Origin: Pseudomonas sp. TNT3
Lineage (GTDB): Bacteria > Pseudomonadota > Gammaproteobacteria > Pseudomonadales > Pseudomonadaceae
Direction: 5' to 3'
DNA length: 53,035 bases
NCBI RefSeq assembly: GCF_010095445.2
Contig: NZ_WFGV02000044.1
Span: 1-53,035, forward strand
This document shows positions 32,325-40,534 of this stretch, in pieces (position 1 is the first letter of the stretch; every line of letters begins with the position of its first letter). A program made the position numbers and the translations under genes. The notes beneath the pieces are model-generated. The model saw only the letters and a program-made list of their open reading frames with translations, was not told the DNA's origin and did not search any database.

Positions 32325-33616
32325 GCGTTGAACCAACCCAACTTGATCACGAACAGAATCGACAGAATCACCAGCGCCGGATTCAACTCACGGGCGCGGC
32401 CGGACAGCAGCTTGATCACGGTCCAGGAAATGAAACCGAAGGCGATGCCGTTGGCGATGGAGTACGTGAATGGCATTGCCAGGGCGGTGACAACGACCGG
32501 CGCGGCAACGGTGATGTCGTCCCAGTCTATTTCGGCCAGGCCGGATGTCATCAATACCGCGACGAACAGCAGGGCCGGTGCAGTCGCGAACGCCGGAACG
32601 CTGGCGGCCAGTGGCGAGAAGAACAGCGCCAGCAGGAACAGGATCGCCACCACCACCGCGGTCAGGCCTGTGCGGCCACCCGCGCTCACGCCGGCTGCGG
32701 ATTCGATGTAGCTGGTCGTCGTCGATGTGCCCAGCAGCGAACCGGCCATGGCCGCCGTGCTGTCGGCGATGAGCGCGCGACCCATTTTCGGCATGTGGCC
32801 GTCCTTGCCCATCAGCCCGGCGCGCTTGGCAACGCCAATCAATGTGCCGGAGTTGTCGAACAGATCTACGAACAGGAAGGCAAAAATCACGCTGACCAGA
32901 CCGATGTCCAGCGCGCCTTTGATATCGAGTTGCAGGAACGTCGGGGCCAGGGACGGCGGCATCGACATCACGCCACCGAACGGTGTAAAGCCCAGCGCAA
33001 TGGAGGCGATGGTCACCACCAGAATGCCGATCAGCACAGCGCCGCGTATCTTCATGGCTTCGAGGGCCACGATCAGCGCAAAGCCGAGGGTCGCGAGGAT
33101 CGGAGCCGGTTGCTTCAAGTCGCCGAGGCCGACCATTGTTGCCGGGTTGCTGACCACGATGCCGGCGTTGTGCAGGGCAATCAGTGCCAGGAACAGGCCG
33201 ATACCGGCCGCAATCGCCGAACGCAGCGGCAGCGGGATACTGTTGATGATCCATTCACGAATGCGGAAGATCGACAGCAGGAAGAACAGCACTGCCGAGA
33301 TGAACACCGCGCCCAGCGCCACTTGCCAGGTGTGGCCCATGTGCAGGACCACGGTGTAGGTGAAGAAGGCGTTCAGGCCCATGCCCGGTGCCAGCGCGAT
33401 CGGGTAGTTGGCGATCAGGCCCATGACCGTCGAGCCAATGGCCGCTGCCAGACACGTTGCGACAAACACCGCACCCTTGTCCATGCCGGTCTCGCCGAGG
33501 ATGCTCGGGTTGACGAACAGAATGTAGGCCATGGCCAAAAAGGTCGTTACGCCCGCAAGAATCTCGGTCCGCACGTTGGTGTTGTGTGCCTTGAGTTGAA
33601 ACAGCCTTTCCAGCAT
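32321..33616 (-). CDS. AzgA-type purine (guanine/hypoxanthine/adenine) permease
   Basis: The 431-residue inner-membrane transporter of the NCS2/AzgA branch has about twelve to fourteen spans. Family motifs are LAGVTTFLAMAYILFVNPSIL, the substrate-site segment GMGLNAFFTYTVV and SAAGVSAGGRTGLTAVVVA. It imports purine bases with protons. Its stop overlaps the trmA start (ATGA), coupling purine uptake with a tRNA methylase, an arrangement likely due to shared transcription rather than function. An extended -10 promoter and a structured leader of about 100 nt lie upstream. Confidence 0.92.
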   Translation of the reverse strand: MLERLFQLKAHNTNVRTEILAGVTTFLAMAYILFVNPSILGETGMDKGAVFVATCLAAAIGSTVMGLIANYPIALAPGMGLNAFFTYTVVLHMGHTWQVALGAVFISAVLFFLLSIFRIREWIINSIPLPLRSAIAAGIGLFLALIALHNAGIVVSNPATMVGLGDLKQPAPILATLGFALIVALEAMKIRGAVLIGILVVTIASIALGFTPFGGVMSMPPSLAPTFLQLDIKGALDIGLVSVIFAFLFVDLFDNSGTLIGVAKRAGLMGKDGHMPKMGRALIADSTAAMAGSLLGTSTTTSYIESAAGVSAGGRTGLTAVVVAILFLLALFFSPLAASVPAFATAPALLFVAVLMTSGLAEIDWDDITVAAPVVVTALAMPFTYSIANGIAFGFISWTVIKLLSGRARELNPALVILSILFVIKLGWFNA

Positions 33617-33671
33617 GTCTGCTCCCCGTGGCGCGCCCGGCGCCGTGAATGTATCGACCTCAACAGCAAAG

Positions 33672-33730
33672 CACAGACCGCTGCAGGCGCCTGGTAATTT
33701 TCTGTGGGTCGGAAAAAGCCGCGCATCATA
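33672..33730 (-). promoter_or_regulatory. Purine-permease promoter and structured leader
   Basis: On the minus strand TGGTATGAT (33733-33725) is an extended -10. In the following leader CACAGA and TCTGTG (33706-33701 with 33677-33672) can pair around an inner palindrome CAGGCGCCTG (33693-33684), giving a two-tier stem. The leader of about 100 nt before a purine permease may be an RNA control element, but I did not recognise a known riboswitch consensus. Confidence 0.45.
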
Positions 33731-33839
33731 CCAGCAGCGTGGGGCTGTGGCTGCTTATGGCTGCGATCGTCGTCGATGTTTTGCGTTAAAGCCAAGTGAG
33801 CCATACTGCGCGCTGAATCTGGGGTGACATGAGGGCTGC

Positions 33840-34286
33840 ATGAAAAAGCATCTGTTTAGAGTGTCTGGAACAGCTTTGGCCGTGTTCCTTGGGGCACAAA
33901 CGGTGTCGGCGGCATCGGCGCCCCCCTTGAGCCAGGTGAAGGTACTCAAGGTCGAATCGCCGGCCTGCGGCTTTGAAGACATTGCACAGGGGCAGGAACA
34001 GACGCGCTGCAATCACAGTGGGCCGAGTATCAAGGTGTATGTGCTGGAAGTCGGCTACGGGCGTACGGCTCAAGTCGGTCTGGATGGTTTCGAAGTGAAC
34101 GGCACCCGAACCCCCATCTGCGCGTTTGATAACGGCAACCTGACGGAATGCACCGTCGGAAAAAAAACGGTTGGCTATCTGTACGTGTTTGATCTGGCCG
34201 GCAAGCAGGAGGGTACTTTCACGTTCAGCAACACCTCGATCAATGCACCGGGCAACACGATGTCGACCCAGCTTTACATCAAGTAA
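33840..34286 (+). CDS. Small secreted DUF4879/YolA-like protein
   Basis: The 148-residue precursor starts with a Sec signal peptide (FRVSGTALAVFLGAQTVSAA, cleavage near residue 25). The mature part contains four cysteines in CGFEDI, TRCNHSG, PICAFDN and TECTVG, likely two disulfides, and a beta-rich tail with GYLYVFDLAGKQEGTFTFSN. I recall this pattern as DUF4879 (YolA-like), a small exported family of unknown function. Nothing enzymatic is visible. It is a single gene, divergent from the purine permease. Confidence 0.7.
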   Translation: MKKHLFRVSGTALAVFLGAQTVSAASAPPLSQVKVLKVESPACGFEDIAQGQEQTRCNHSGPSIKVYVLEVGYGRTAQVGLDGFEVNGTRTPICAFDNGNLTECTVGKKTVGYLYVFDLAGKQEGTFTFSNTSINAPGNTMSTQLYIK

Positions 34287-34353
34287 CGGCCAGCCAGAAC
34301 AGGGCTCAAGAAAGCTGACTACGCTTTAGAGATCATTCTGTGGAACACCCCCC

Positions 34354-34905
34354 ATGACCTTTAGAGCCCTGATTACCCTCGCCGAGGGCATCGATGATCT
34401 GCAAACCGTGACCCTGGTCGATGTGCTGCGCCGCGCCAAAGTCGAAGTGGTGGTGGCCAGCATCGAGGGACGGCGCATGCTCACCTGTGCGCGCGGCACC
34501 CGCTTGACGGCCGATGCCATGCTCGTTGACTTGCTCGCCCAGACGTTTGACCTGATCGCGCTGCCCGGCGGCTCAGTCGGGGCGCAGCACCTGGCGGCGC
34601 ATCAACCGTTGCAACAACTGATCAAGGACCAGGCGTCTGCCGGCCGACTGTTTGCCGGTATTGCCGAGGCCCCTGCGGTGGCATTGCAGGCCTTTGGTGT
34701 CCTGCGTCAGCGACGCATGACCTGCCTGCCTTCGGCCAGCCACCAATTGTCAGGCTGCAACTTCGTCGATCAACCGGTAGTGATCGACGGTAATTGCATC
34801 ACCGCGCAAGGTTCGGGCGCTGCGCTGCCATTTGCCCTGGCGCTTGTGGAACAACTCTGCGGCAAAGCCACGCGTGCATCTGTGGCCGTGGAGTTAGTCA
34901 TTTAG
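34354..34905 (+). CDS. DJ-1/PfpI (YajL-like) family protein with substituted catalytic residues
   Basis: The 183-residue protein matches DJ-1/YajL over its length (LITLAEGIDDLQTVTLVDVL, LIALPGGSVGAQHLA, GLxxSRGPGT-like ITAQGSGAALPFALALVE). The residues that define the family's active site are changed: the nucleophile-elbow cysteine (CAAP in YajL) is Ala104 in FAGIAEAPA, the supporting Glu18 position is Gln17, and the histidine after the elbow is Leu. It is therefore unlikely to have the family's thiol chemistry (deglycase, chaperone or glyoxalase activities are claimed for relatives). The fold call is firm; the function is open. Confidence 0.85.
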   Translation: MTFRALITLAEGIDDLQTVTLVDVLRRAKVEVVVASIEGRRMLTCARGTRLTADAMLVDLLAQTFDLIALPGGSVGAQHLAAHQPLQQLIKDQASAGRLFAGIAEAPAVALQAFGVLRQRRMTCLPSASHQLSGCNFVDQPVVIDGNCITAQGSGAALPFALALVEQLCGKATRASVAVELVI

Positions 34906-34911
34906 AACCGA

Positions 34912-34945
34912 TCCTGTGGCGAGGGAGCTTGCTCCCGCTGGCCTG
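34912..34945. repeat. Single REP element
   Basis: CCTGTGGCGAGGGAGCTTGC followed by TCCCGCTGG is one copy of the Pseudomonas family with core GGGAGCTTGCTCCC, which is an inner palindrome. It lies just after the DJ-1-like gene. Confidence 0.75.
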
Positions 34946-35074
34946 ATCAGGCTGTGCAGTCGAGCACGCGCCACAGATCAACTTCCTTGAACGCTCCGCA
35001 CCCCCTGAAGTCGTACCCCTTATGACGGCGGTTTGCCAAAACGCCGCGAACGTACGATCAACCGTGAGGTGTAT

Positions 35075-35608
35075 ATGAGCGCGACCACTCCCGACGCAGC
35101 GCAGCCGGCCTTTGCCCGATATCCGTTGCGCATCACCCTCAATGGTCAAAGGCGTGAGCTTGAAGTGCTGCCCTGGACCACGCTGCTGGATTTGCTGCGT
35201 GAACAGCTGGACCTGATTGGCACGAAAAAGGGCTGCGACCACGGCCAGTGCGGCGCCTGTACGGTGTTGCTCAACGGCAAGCGCGTGAATGCCTGCCTGA
35301 CGCTGGCCGTCATGTGCGACGGTGCCGAACTGACCACCATCGAAGGTTTGGCCGACGGCGATCAACTGCATCCGATGCAGCAGGCCTTCATCAAGCACGA
35401 CGCTTTCCAGTGCGGTTACTGCACGCCGGGGCAGATCTGCTCTGCCGTGGGAATGGCCAACGAAGGTCGGGCGCAGACCACCGAACAAATCCAGGAACTG
35501 ATGAGTGGCAATCTCTGCCGCTGTGGCGCGTACAGCAATATTCGCGATGCCATCGAAGAGGCGCTTCCCGCCTGTCGCCAGCAAGACGGGCAAGGAGGTG
35601 GCCAATGA
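35075..35608 (+). CDS. paoA: Aldehyde oxidoreductase [2Fe-2S] subunit (PaoA-like)
   Basis: The 177-residue subunit carries two [2Fe-2S] clusters: a plant-ferredoxin type in KKGCDHGQCGACTVLLNGKR...NACL and a second in FQCGYCTPGQIC...NLCRCG. It matches E. coli PaoA from residue 10 on but lacks that protein's Tat signal peptide; the ATG at 35075 follows GTGAGGT, and the 14 extra residues available upstream contain no Tat motif. It passes electrons between the molybdenum and FAD subunits. The stop overlaps paoB by 4 nt. Confidence 0.9.
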   Translation: MSATTPDAAQPAFARYPLRITLNGQRRELEVLPWTTLLDLLREQLDLIGTKKGCDHGQCGACTVLLNGKRVNACLTLAVMCDGAELTTIEGLADGDQLHPMQQAFIKHDAFQCGYCTPGQICSAVGMANEGRAQTTEQIQELMSGNLCRCGAYSNIRDAIEEALPACRQQDGQGGGQ

Positions 35609-36591
35609 ATCCCTTTCATTACAGCAAGCCCGATTCGGTGCAGGACGCCGTTCATCTCGCCGGTCCCGCGTCACGGTTCATTGCCGGCGGTACCAATCTA
35701 CTGGACTTGATGAAGGAAAACGTCACCCGTCCTGAGCACCTGATCGATATCACCGGGCTGCCCCTGCGAGAGGTCCGCGAAACCGAGACGGGCGGGTTGA
35801 TGATCGGCGCCCTGGTCAGCAATGCCGACCTGGCCTGGCATCCCCTGATCGAACAGCGTTACCCGCTGTTGTCCCAGGCCATACTGGCGGGCGCCTCGCC
35901 GCAGCTGCGCAACATGGCCAGCACGGGCGGCAACCTGTTGCAACGCACGCGCTGCTACTACTTCTACGACGCCAGCGTGCCGTGCAACAAACGCGAACCC
36001 GGCAGCGGTTGCCCGGCGAAGGACGGACTGAACCGCATTCATGCCATCTTCGGCGCCAGCGTGCAGTGCGTCGCCACTCATCCTTCGGACATGTGTGTCG
36101 CGCTGGCCGCACTGGAGGCGCTGGTCCACGTTCAAGGACGCGCAGGCTCGCGAGTCATCGAGTTCGCCGACTTCCACCGCCTGCCAGGCGAGTCGCCGGA
36201 GCGTGACAACCAGTTGGCCGATGACGAGTTGATCACCGCCATCGAGTTGCCAGCGGCCGGTTTTGCCCAGTACAGCCATTACCTGAAGATCCGCGATCGT
36301 GCGTCCTATGCCTTTGCACTGGTCTCGGTGGCTGCGGCACTCGATATGACCGGGCCGATCATCCGCGAGGCGCGTCTGGTACTCGGTGGTGTGGCGCACA
36401 AACCCTGGCGCGACAAGGCCGTGGAAAGTTTTCTGGTGGGCAAAGCCGTCAGCCGCGAGACCTTCAGCGCCGCCGCCGATGCCTTGCTGCAACACGCAGA
36501 ACCCCTGGAACACAACGCTTTCAAGGTCAAACTGGCGCGTCGGGCAATCGTCCGCGCCCTGAGCGATGCCGCGCTGGGAGGGCAAGCCTGA
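35605..36591 (+). CDS. paoB: Aldehyde oxidoreductase FAD subunit (PaoB-like)
   Basis: The 328-residue FAD-binding subunit has the FAD loops IAGGTNLLDLMK and ASTGGNLLQRTRC, and the CO_deh_flav C-terminal domain. It retains the extra cysteine-rich insertion (RTRCYYFY, PCNKREPGSGCPA, SVQC) that holds a [4Fe-4S] cluster in PaoB, an unusual feature in the xanthine-oxidase family. The start overlaps the paoA stop and the end overlaps paoC by one base, so the three are made together. Confidence 0.9.
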   Translation: MNPFHYSKPDSVQDAVHLAGPASRFIAGGTNLLDLMKENVTRPEHLIDITGLPLREVRETETGGLMIGALVSNADLAWHPLIEQRYPLLSQAILAGASPQLRNMASTGGNLLQRTRCYYFYDASVPCNKREPGSGCPAKDGLNRIHAIFGASVQCVATHPSDMCVALAALEALVHVQGRAGSRVIEFADFHRLPGESPERDNQLADDELITAIELPAAGFAQYSHYLKIRDRASYAFALVSVAAALDMTGPIIREARLVLGGVAHKPWRDKAVESFLVGKAVSRETFSAAADALLQHAEPLEHNAFKVKLARRAIVRALSDAALGGQA

Positions 36592-38792
36592 TGACTACTT
36601 TTACTCAACCCATGGGCCAACCGCTGGACCGCGTTGACGGCAAACTCAAAGTCACGGGGCAAGCGCGTTACGCCGGTGAGTATCCAGAGGAAGGCCTGCT
36701 GCATGGCAGTGTTGTTTCCAGCCGCATCGCCCGCGGTCGGGTGATCAGCATTGATGCCTCGAAAGCACTGGCACTGCCCGGTGTCATCGCGGTGATCGAT
36801 CATGTGAGCCGGCCGAAGATCGCCAGTTACGACAAGGATTACGACGACGCCGACTCCGCCGAAGGCTCACCGTTTCGTCCGCTGTACAACGACCGGGTGC
36901 TCTACAGTGGCCAGCCACTTGCGCTGGTGGTGGCGGACAACCTTGAACTGGCGCGCCATGCCGGTTCCCTGGTGGTGATCGAATACGAAAGCGAAGCCCA
37001 TCAGACCGATCTGTTGTCGACGCAGGAAGAAGCGCATCCCGCGCCCGCCGAACTGCCCAAGCCCCGTGGGAATTTTCAGGCCGAGTTCGCCGGTGCGGCT
37101 ATCAGCCTGGATCTGAATTACAGCACCCCGATTGAACATCACAATCCGATGGAGCCGCACGCCAGCACGGTGCTGTACCAGTCCGATGGCAGCCTGCACA
37201 TTCATGACAAGACTCAAGGGCCGCAAAACTGTCAGTCCTACGTGCAAAAAGTCTTCGGCCTCGAGAAAGAGCAGGTCAGGATTTTCGCGGCCTATGTCGG
37301 CGGTGCGTTCGGCTCGGGCTTGCGCCCTCAATATCAACTGCCACTCGCCGTCATGGCCGCGCTCAAACTGAAGCGCTCGGTGCGCGTGACGTTGACCCGT
37401 CAGCAGATGTTCACCTTCGGCTATCGGCCTCGCACGTTGCAACGACTGCAATTGGGCGCGACAGCCAACGGGCGCTTGCTGGGGGTCGCGCACACTGCGA
37501 TTGGCCAGACCTCGCGCTTCGAGGACTTTACCGAACATGTCGTGGAGTGGAGCGGCATGCTCTACCACTGCGACAACGTGCAACTGACTTACAAGTTAGT
37601 CCCTCTCGACGTGTTCACCCCGCTGGACATGCGAGCACCCGGGGCCGCGCTCGGACTGATCGGTCTCGAGTGCGCCATGGACGAGCTGGCGTGCGCGCTG
37701 GCGATCGACCCGGTGCAGCTGCGTTTGATCAACTATTCGGAACGCAATCAGAACGAAGACAAGCCGTATTCCAGTAAGGAATTACGCGCCTGTTATGCAC
37801 AGGGTGCCGAGCGTTTTGGTTGGGATGCGCGTAACCCCGAACCACGCAGCATGCGCCATGGCCGCCAATTGGTGGGCTGGGGGATGGCCGGCGGTGTCTG
37901 GGAGGCGATGCAGCAGAAAGCCAGTGCCAAGGCCAGCCTGGACCACACGGGCCATTTAACCGTCAGCAGCGCGACAACGGACATTGGCACCGGAACCTAC
38001 ACCGTGATGACGCAAATTGCCGCGCAGGCATCAGGCGTTTCGGTGAAGGACGTCACGTTTATCCTCGGCGACTCCTCATTGCCCACTGCGCCGCTGCAGG
38101 GTGGTTCGTTCACCGTCTCGTCGGTGGGTACTGCCGTGCAACAGGCTTGCGAGGCATTGAAAGAAAAACTGCTCGCGGTGGCGCGGCAGACGCACCCGGC
38201 GTTCAGTGCGGTGACGACGGAGCAGGCGGTTTTCGAAGACGGCCAGTTAGTGTTCGGTGAGGCGAAGGTGTCACTGGCTGAGCTGGTTCGGGACAGTGGC
38301 GAAGCCACGCTGGAGGTCCAGGTGGATGCCGAGCCGGACAAAAAACGCGAGGCGTATGCGACGGCGACTCACTCGGCAGTGTTCGTCGAGGTGTTTGTCG
38401 ATGAGGACCTGGGAACGGTGAAGGTCAACCGCGTGGTCAGCGCCATCGCGGCGGGCAGGGTGATTAACCCGAAAATGGCGCGCAGCCAGATTCTCGGCGG
38501 CGTGGTGTGGGGCATTGGAATGGCGCTGCACGAAGAGACGCAAACCGATCATGCACTGGGCCGTCACATGAACCACAGCCTGGCCGAATATCACATCCCG
38601 GTGAATGCTGACATCGGTGACATTTACGTGTTGTTCGTCGAAGAGCACGACGAGATCGTCAACGCCCTCGGTTCGAAAGGCGTGGGTGAAATCGGCATCG
38701 TTGGCGTTGCCGCGGCGGTGGCCAACGCGATCTATCACGCCACCGGCAAGCGGGTACGGGACTTTCCCGTCACCCTCGACAAACTGCTTTAG
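36591..38792 (+). CDS. paoC: Aldehyde oxidoreductase molybdopterin subunit (PaoC-like)
   Basis: The 733-residue catalytic subunit of the xanthine-oxidase family would bind the molybdenum-cytosine-dinucleotide cofactor and oxidise aldehydes to acids. Signs are GGAFGSGLRPQYQ, DMRAPGAALGL, SVGTAVQQACEAL, and the catalytic glutamate in the closing GSKGVGEIGIVGVAAAVANAI. Length is near that of E. coli PaoC (732). No paoD/xdhC-like cofactor-insertion gene follows; the next gene is a convergent MFS exporter whose stop overlaps this one's. Confidence 0.92.
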   Translation: MTTFTQPMGQPLDRVDGKLKVTGQARYAGEYPEEGLLHGSVVSSRIARGRVISIDASKALALPGVIAVIDHVSRPKIASYDKDYDDADSAEGSPFRPLYNDRVLYSGQPLALVVADNLELARHAGSLVVIEYESEAHQTDLLSTQEEAHPAPAELPKPRGNFQAEFAGAAISLDLNYSTPIEHHNPMEPHASTVLYQSDGSLHIHDKTQGPQNCQSYVQKVFGLEKEQVRIFAAYVGGAFGSGLRPQYQLPLAVMAALKLKRSVRVTLTRQQMFTFGYRPRTLQRLQLGATANGRLLGVAHTAIGQTSRFEDFTEHVVEWSGMLYHCDNVQLTYKLVPLDVFTPLDMRAPGAALGLIGLECAMDELACALAIDPVQLRLINYSERNQNEDKPYSSKELRACYAQGAERFGWDARNPEPRSMRHGRQLVGWGMAGGVWEAMQQKASAKASLDHTGHLTVSSATTDIGTGTYTVMTQIAAQASGVSVKDVTFILGDSSLPTAPLQGGSFTVSSVGTAVQQACEALKEKLLAVARQTHPAFSAVTTEQAVFEDGQLVFGEAKVSLAELVRDSGEATLEVQVDAEPDKKREAYATATHSAVFVEVFVDEDLGTVKVNRVVSAIAAGRVINPKMARSQILGGVVWGIGMALHEETQTDHALGRHMNHSLAEYHIPVNADIGDIYVLFVEEHDEIVNALGSKGVGEIGIVGVAAAVANAIYHATGKRVRDFPVTLDKLL

Positions 38793-40027
38793 ACCTTGGC
38801 TTCTTCGACAGGCACATGCATGCGATCGCGGTTGGCCAGGGTCGGGAATAGTTTGATCCAGACGCCGGTCACCACGAGGGTGCCGATACCGCCCATCACA
38901 ACGGCCGGTACGGTGCCGAACCAGTGAGCGGTCAGGCCGGATTCGAATTCGCCTAACTGGTTGGAGGCGCCGATGAACAGTCCGTTCACGGCGCTCACCC
39001 GGCCACGCATTTCGTCCGGGGTTTCCAGTTGCACGAAGGAGGCGCGAATCACCATGCTGATCATGTCCGCCGCGCCCAGCACCACCAGTACCGCGAGGGA
39101 AAACCAGAATGAAGTCGACAGGCCGAACGCGATCGTCGCGACACCGAACACGCCCACGGCAGTGAACATGACTCGCCCGACCTTGCGGTCCACGGAGAAC
39201 CGTGCGAGCCAAAGCGACATCATCAATGCGCCCACAGCGGGTGCAGAACGCAACAGGCCCAGTCCCCACGGCCCCGTCAGCAGAATGTCTTTGGCGAACA
39301 CCGGCAGCAACGCCGTCGCGCCCCCCAGTAAAACCGCGAACAGATCCAGAGAAATCGCCCCGAGGATATCCGGGCGACTGCGAATGAAACGGATGCCGGC
39401 CAACAGCGAGTCCAGCGTGGCTTTACCCTTGTTCAACGGTGTCTGGCGTGCCGGCAGGTTGAGCATCAGTGCGCAGGCAATAATGTAGAGAATGACCGTC
39501 GGACCATAGACCCAGACGCTGCCGAAGGCGTAGAGCAAACCGCCGAGAGCCGGGGCGACGATGGTGGCCGATTGCTGGGCAGACTGTGCGGCGGCAACCG
39601 CCCGGGGAAACAAGGTGCTGGGAACGATGCTGGGCAGCAGCGCTTGAGTGGTCGGCATTTCGAAGGACCGCGCGGCACCCAGCAGGAACGCGAGGATGAA
39701 GATCATCTCCCGGGTGACATGATCGGTGGCGCTGCCGATAGCCAGTGACAGGGCGATCAGCGCTTGCAGTGACTGACAGATCGCCGCGACTTTGCGTCGG
39801 TCATAACGGTCCGCCACATGACCGGTGTGCAACATGAACAGCACCCTTGGCGCAAATTCCACCAGGCCCACGAGACCGAGATCGAGCACGTTTCCGGTCA
39901 GTTGATACAGATTCCAGCCGATGGCGACGGTGAGCATCTGAAAGCCGCTGGCCGTGAATACACGGGCCAGCCAGAACGCGATGAAAGGGCGGTGATGACG
40001 TAACAGCAGGGGCGCTTGGCTGGGCAT
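38789..40027 (-). CDS. MFS exporter (EntS/MFS_3 type)
   Basis: The 412-residue protein has about twelve spans. It begins PLLLRHHRPFIAFWLARVFTASGFQMLTVAIGWNLYQLTG, and has HTGHVADRYDRRKV in the loop after the second span, the pattern of the MFS_3/EntS exporters of siderophores and drugs. Its stop codon overlaps the paoC stop on the other strand (TTAG shared), so the genes converge with no gap. No siderophore genes are near, and the substrate is unknown. Confidence 0.88.
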   Translation of the reverse strand: MPSQAPLLLRHHRPFIAFWLARVFTASGFQMLTVAIGWNLYQLTGNVLDLGLVGLVEFAPRVLFMLHTGHVADRYDRRKVAAICQSLQALIALSLAIGSATDHVTREMIFILAFLLGAARSFEMPTTQALLPSIVPSTLFPRAVAAAQSAQQSATIVAPALGGLLYAFGSVWVYGPTVILYIIACALMLNLPARQTPLNKGKATLDSLLAGIRFIRSRPDILGAISLDLFAVLLGGATALLPVFAKDILLTGPWGLGLLRSAPAVGALMMSLWLARFSVDRKVGRVMFTAVGVFGVATIAFGLSTSFWFSLAVLVVLGAADMISMVIRASFVQLETPDEMRGRVSAVNGLFIGASNQLGEFESGLTAHWFGTVPAVVMGGIGTLVVTGVWIKLFPTLANRDRMHVPVEEAKV

Positions 40028-40136
40028 CTGAGGCGGATCTTGAGCGGGGGTAGTCCCGAGATTATCACTAACCTGTAACTGGAAGTTGCGACCACGGCAA
40101 ATTTAGTTAGCAAGACACCGATCTCGCGCTCGCCCT

Positions 40137-40270
40137 GTGTAGCAGCTGGCGAAGCCTGCGTTCGGCTGCGAAGCAGTCGTAAATGGGCGCTCTCGATGTA
40201 TCAGTCATACCGTCCAACCTGAATTCACGACTGCTGCGCAGCCGAACGCAGGCTTCGCCAGCTGCTACAA
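40137..40270. repeat. REP doublet
   Basis: Arms of the TGTAGCAGCTGGCGAAGCCT family (40137-40182) and an inverted copy at 40224-40270. They lie in the 507-nt gap between the MFS exporter and cioA; the remainder of that gap is the cioA control region. Confidence 0.9.
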
Positions 40271-40359
40271 GGGACCGTGCAGAGCCATGAGGCAACCTGT
40301 CACGCGGCAAAAGACCACACGGGTCCCCCCCAAAAATGGGACTACTCTTTCAACCATGC

Positions 40360-40373
40360 TTGATCCAGATCAA
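40360..40373. promoter_or_regulatory. Exact ANR/FNR box upstream of cioA
   Basis: TTGATCCAGATCAA is a perfect TTGAT-N4-ATCAA site for the oxygen sensor ANR. It lies 162 nt upstream of the cioA start. A weak -10 (TACGCT near 40418) would place it at about -61.5, the class I activation position. ANR is known to repress cioAB in other pseudomonads, so the direction of control here is open. Confidence 0.85.
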
Positions 40374-40534
40374 AACCTTTTGTGGAAATGATCCGGCGGC
40401 CAGATGGCCAGACTCCCTACGCTGTGATGATTGTAAAAAAAGAACGAATTTGAATTCGCCACACTCCATATCCGTGGGGGCAGTGGGTGCAGGCCGCAGG
40501 CCTACAGCCGGTATTACCTGACAGAGGAAGACTT

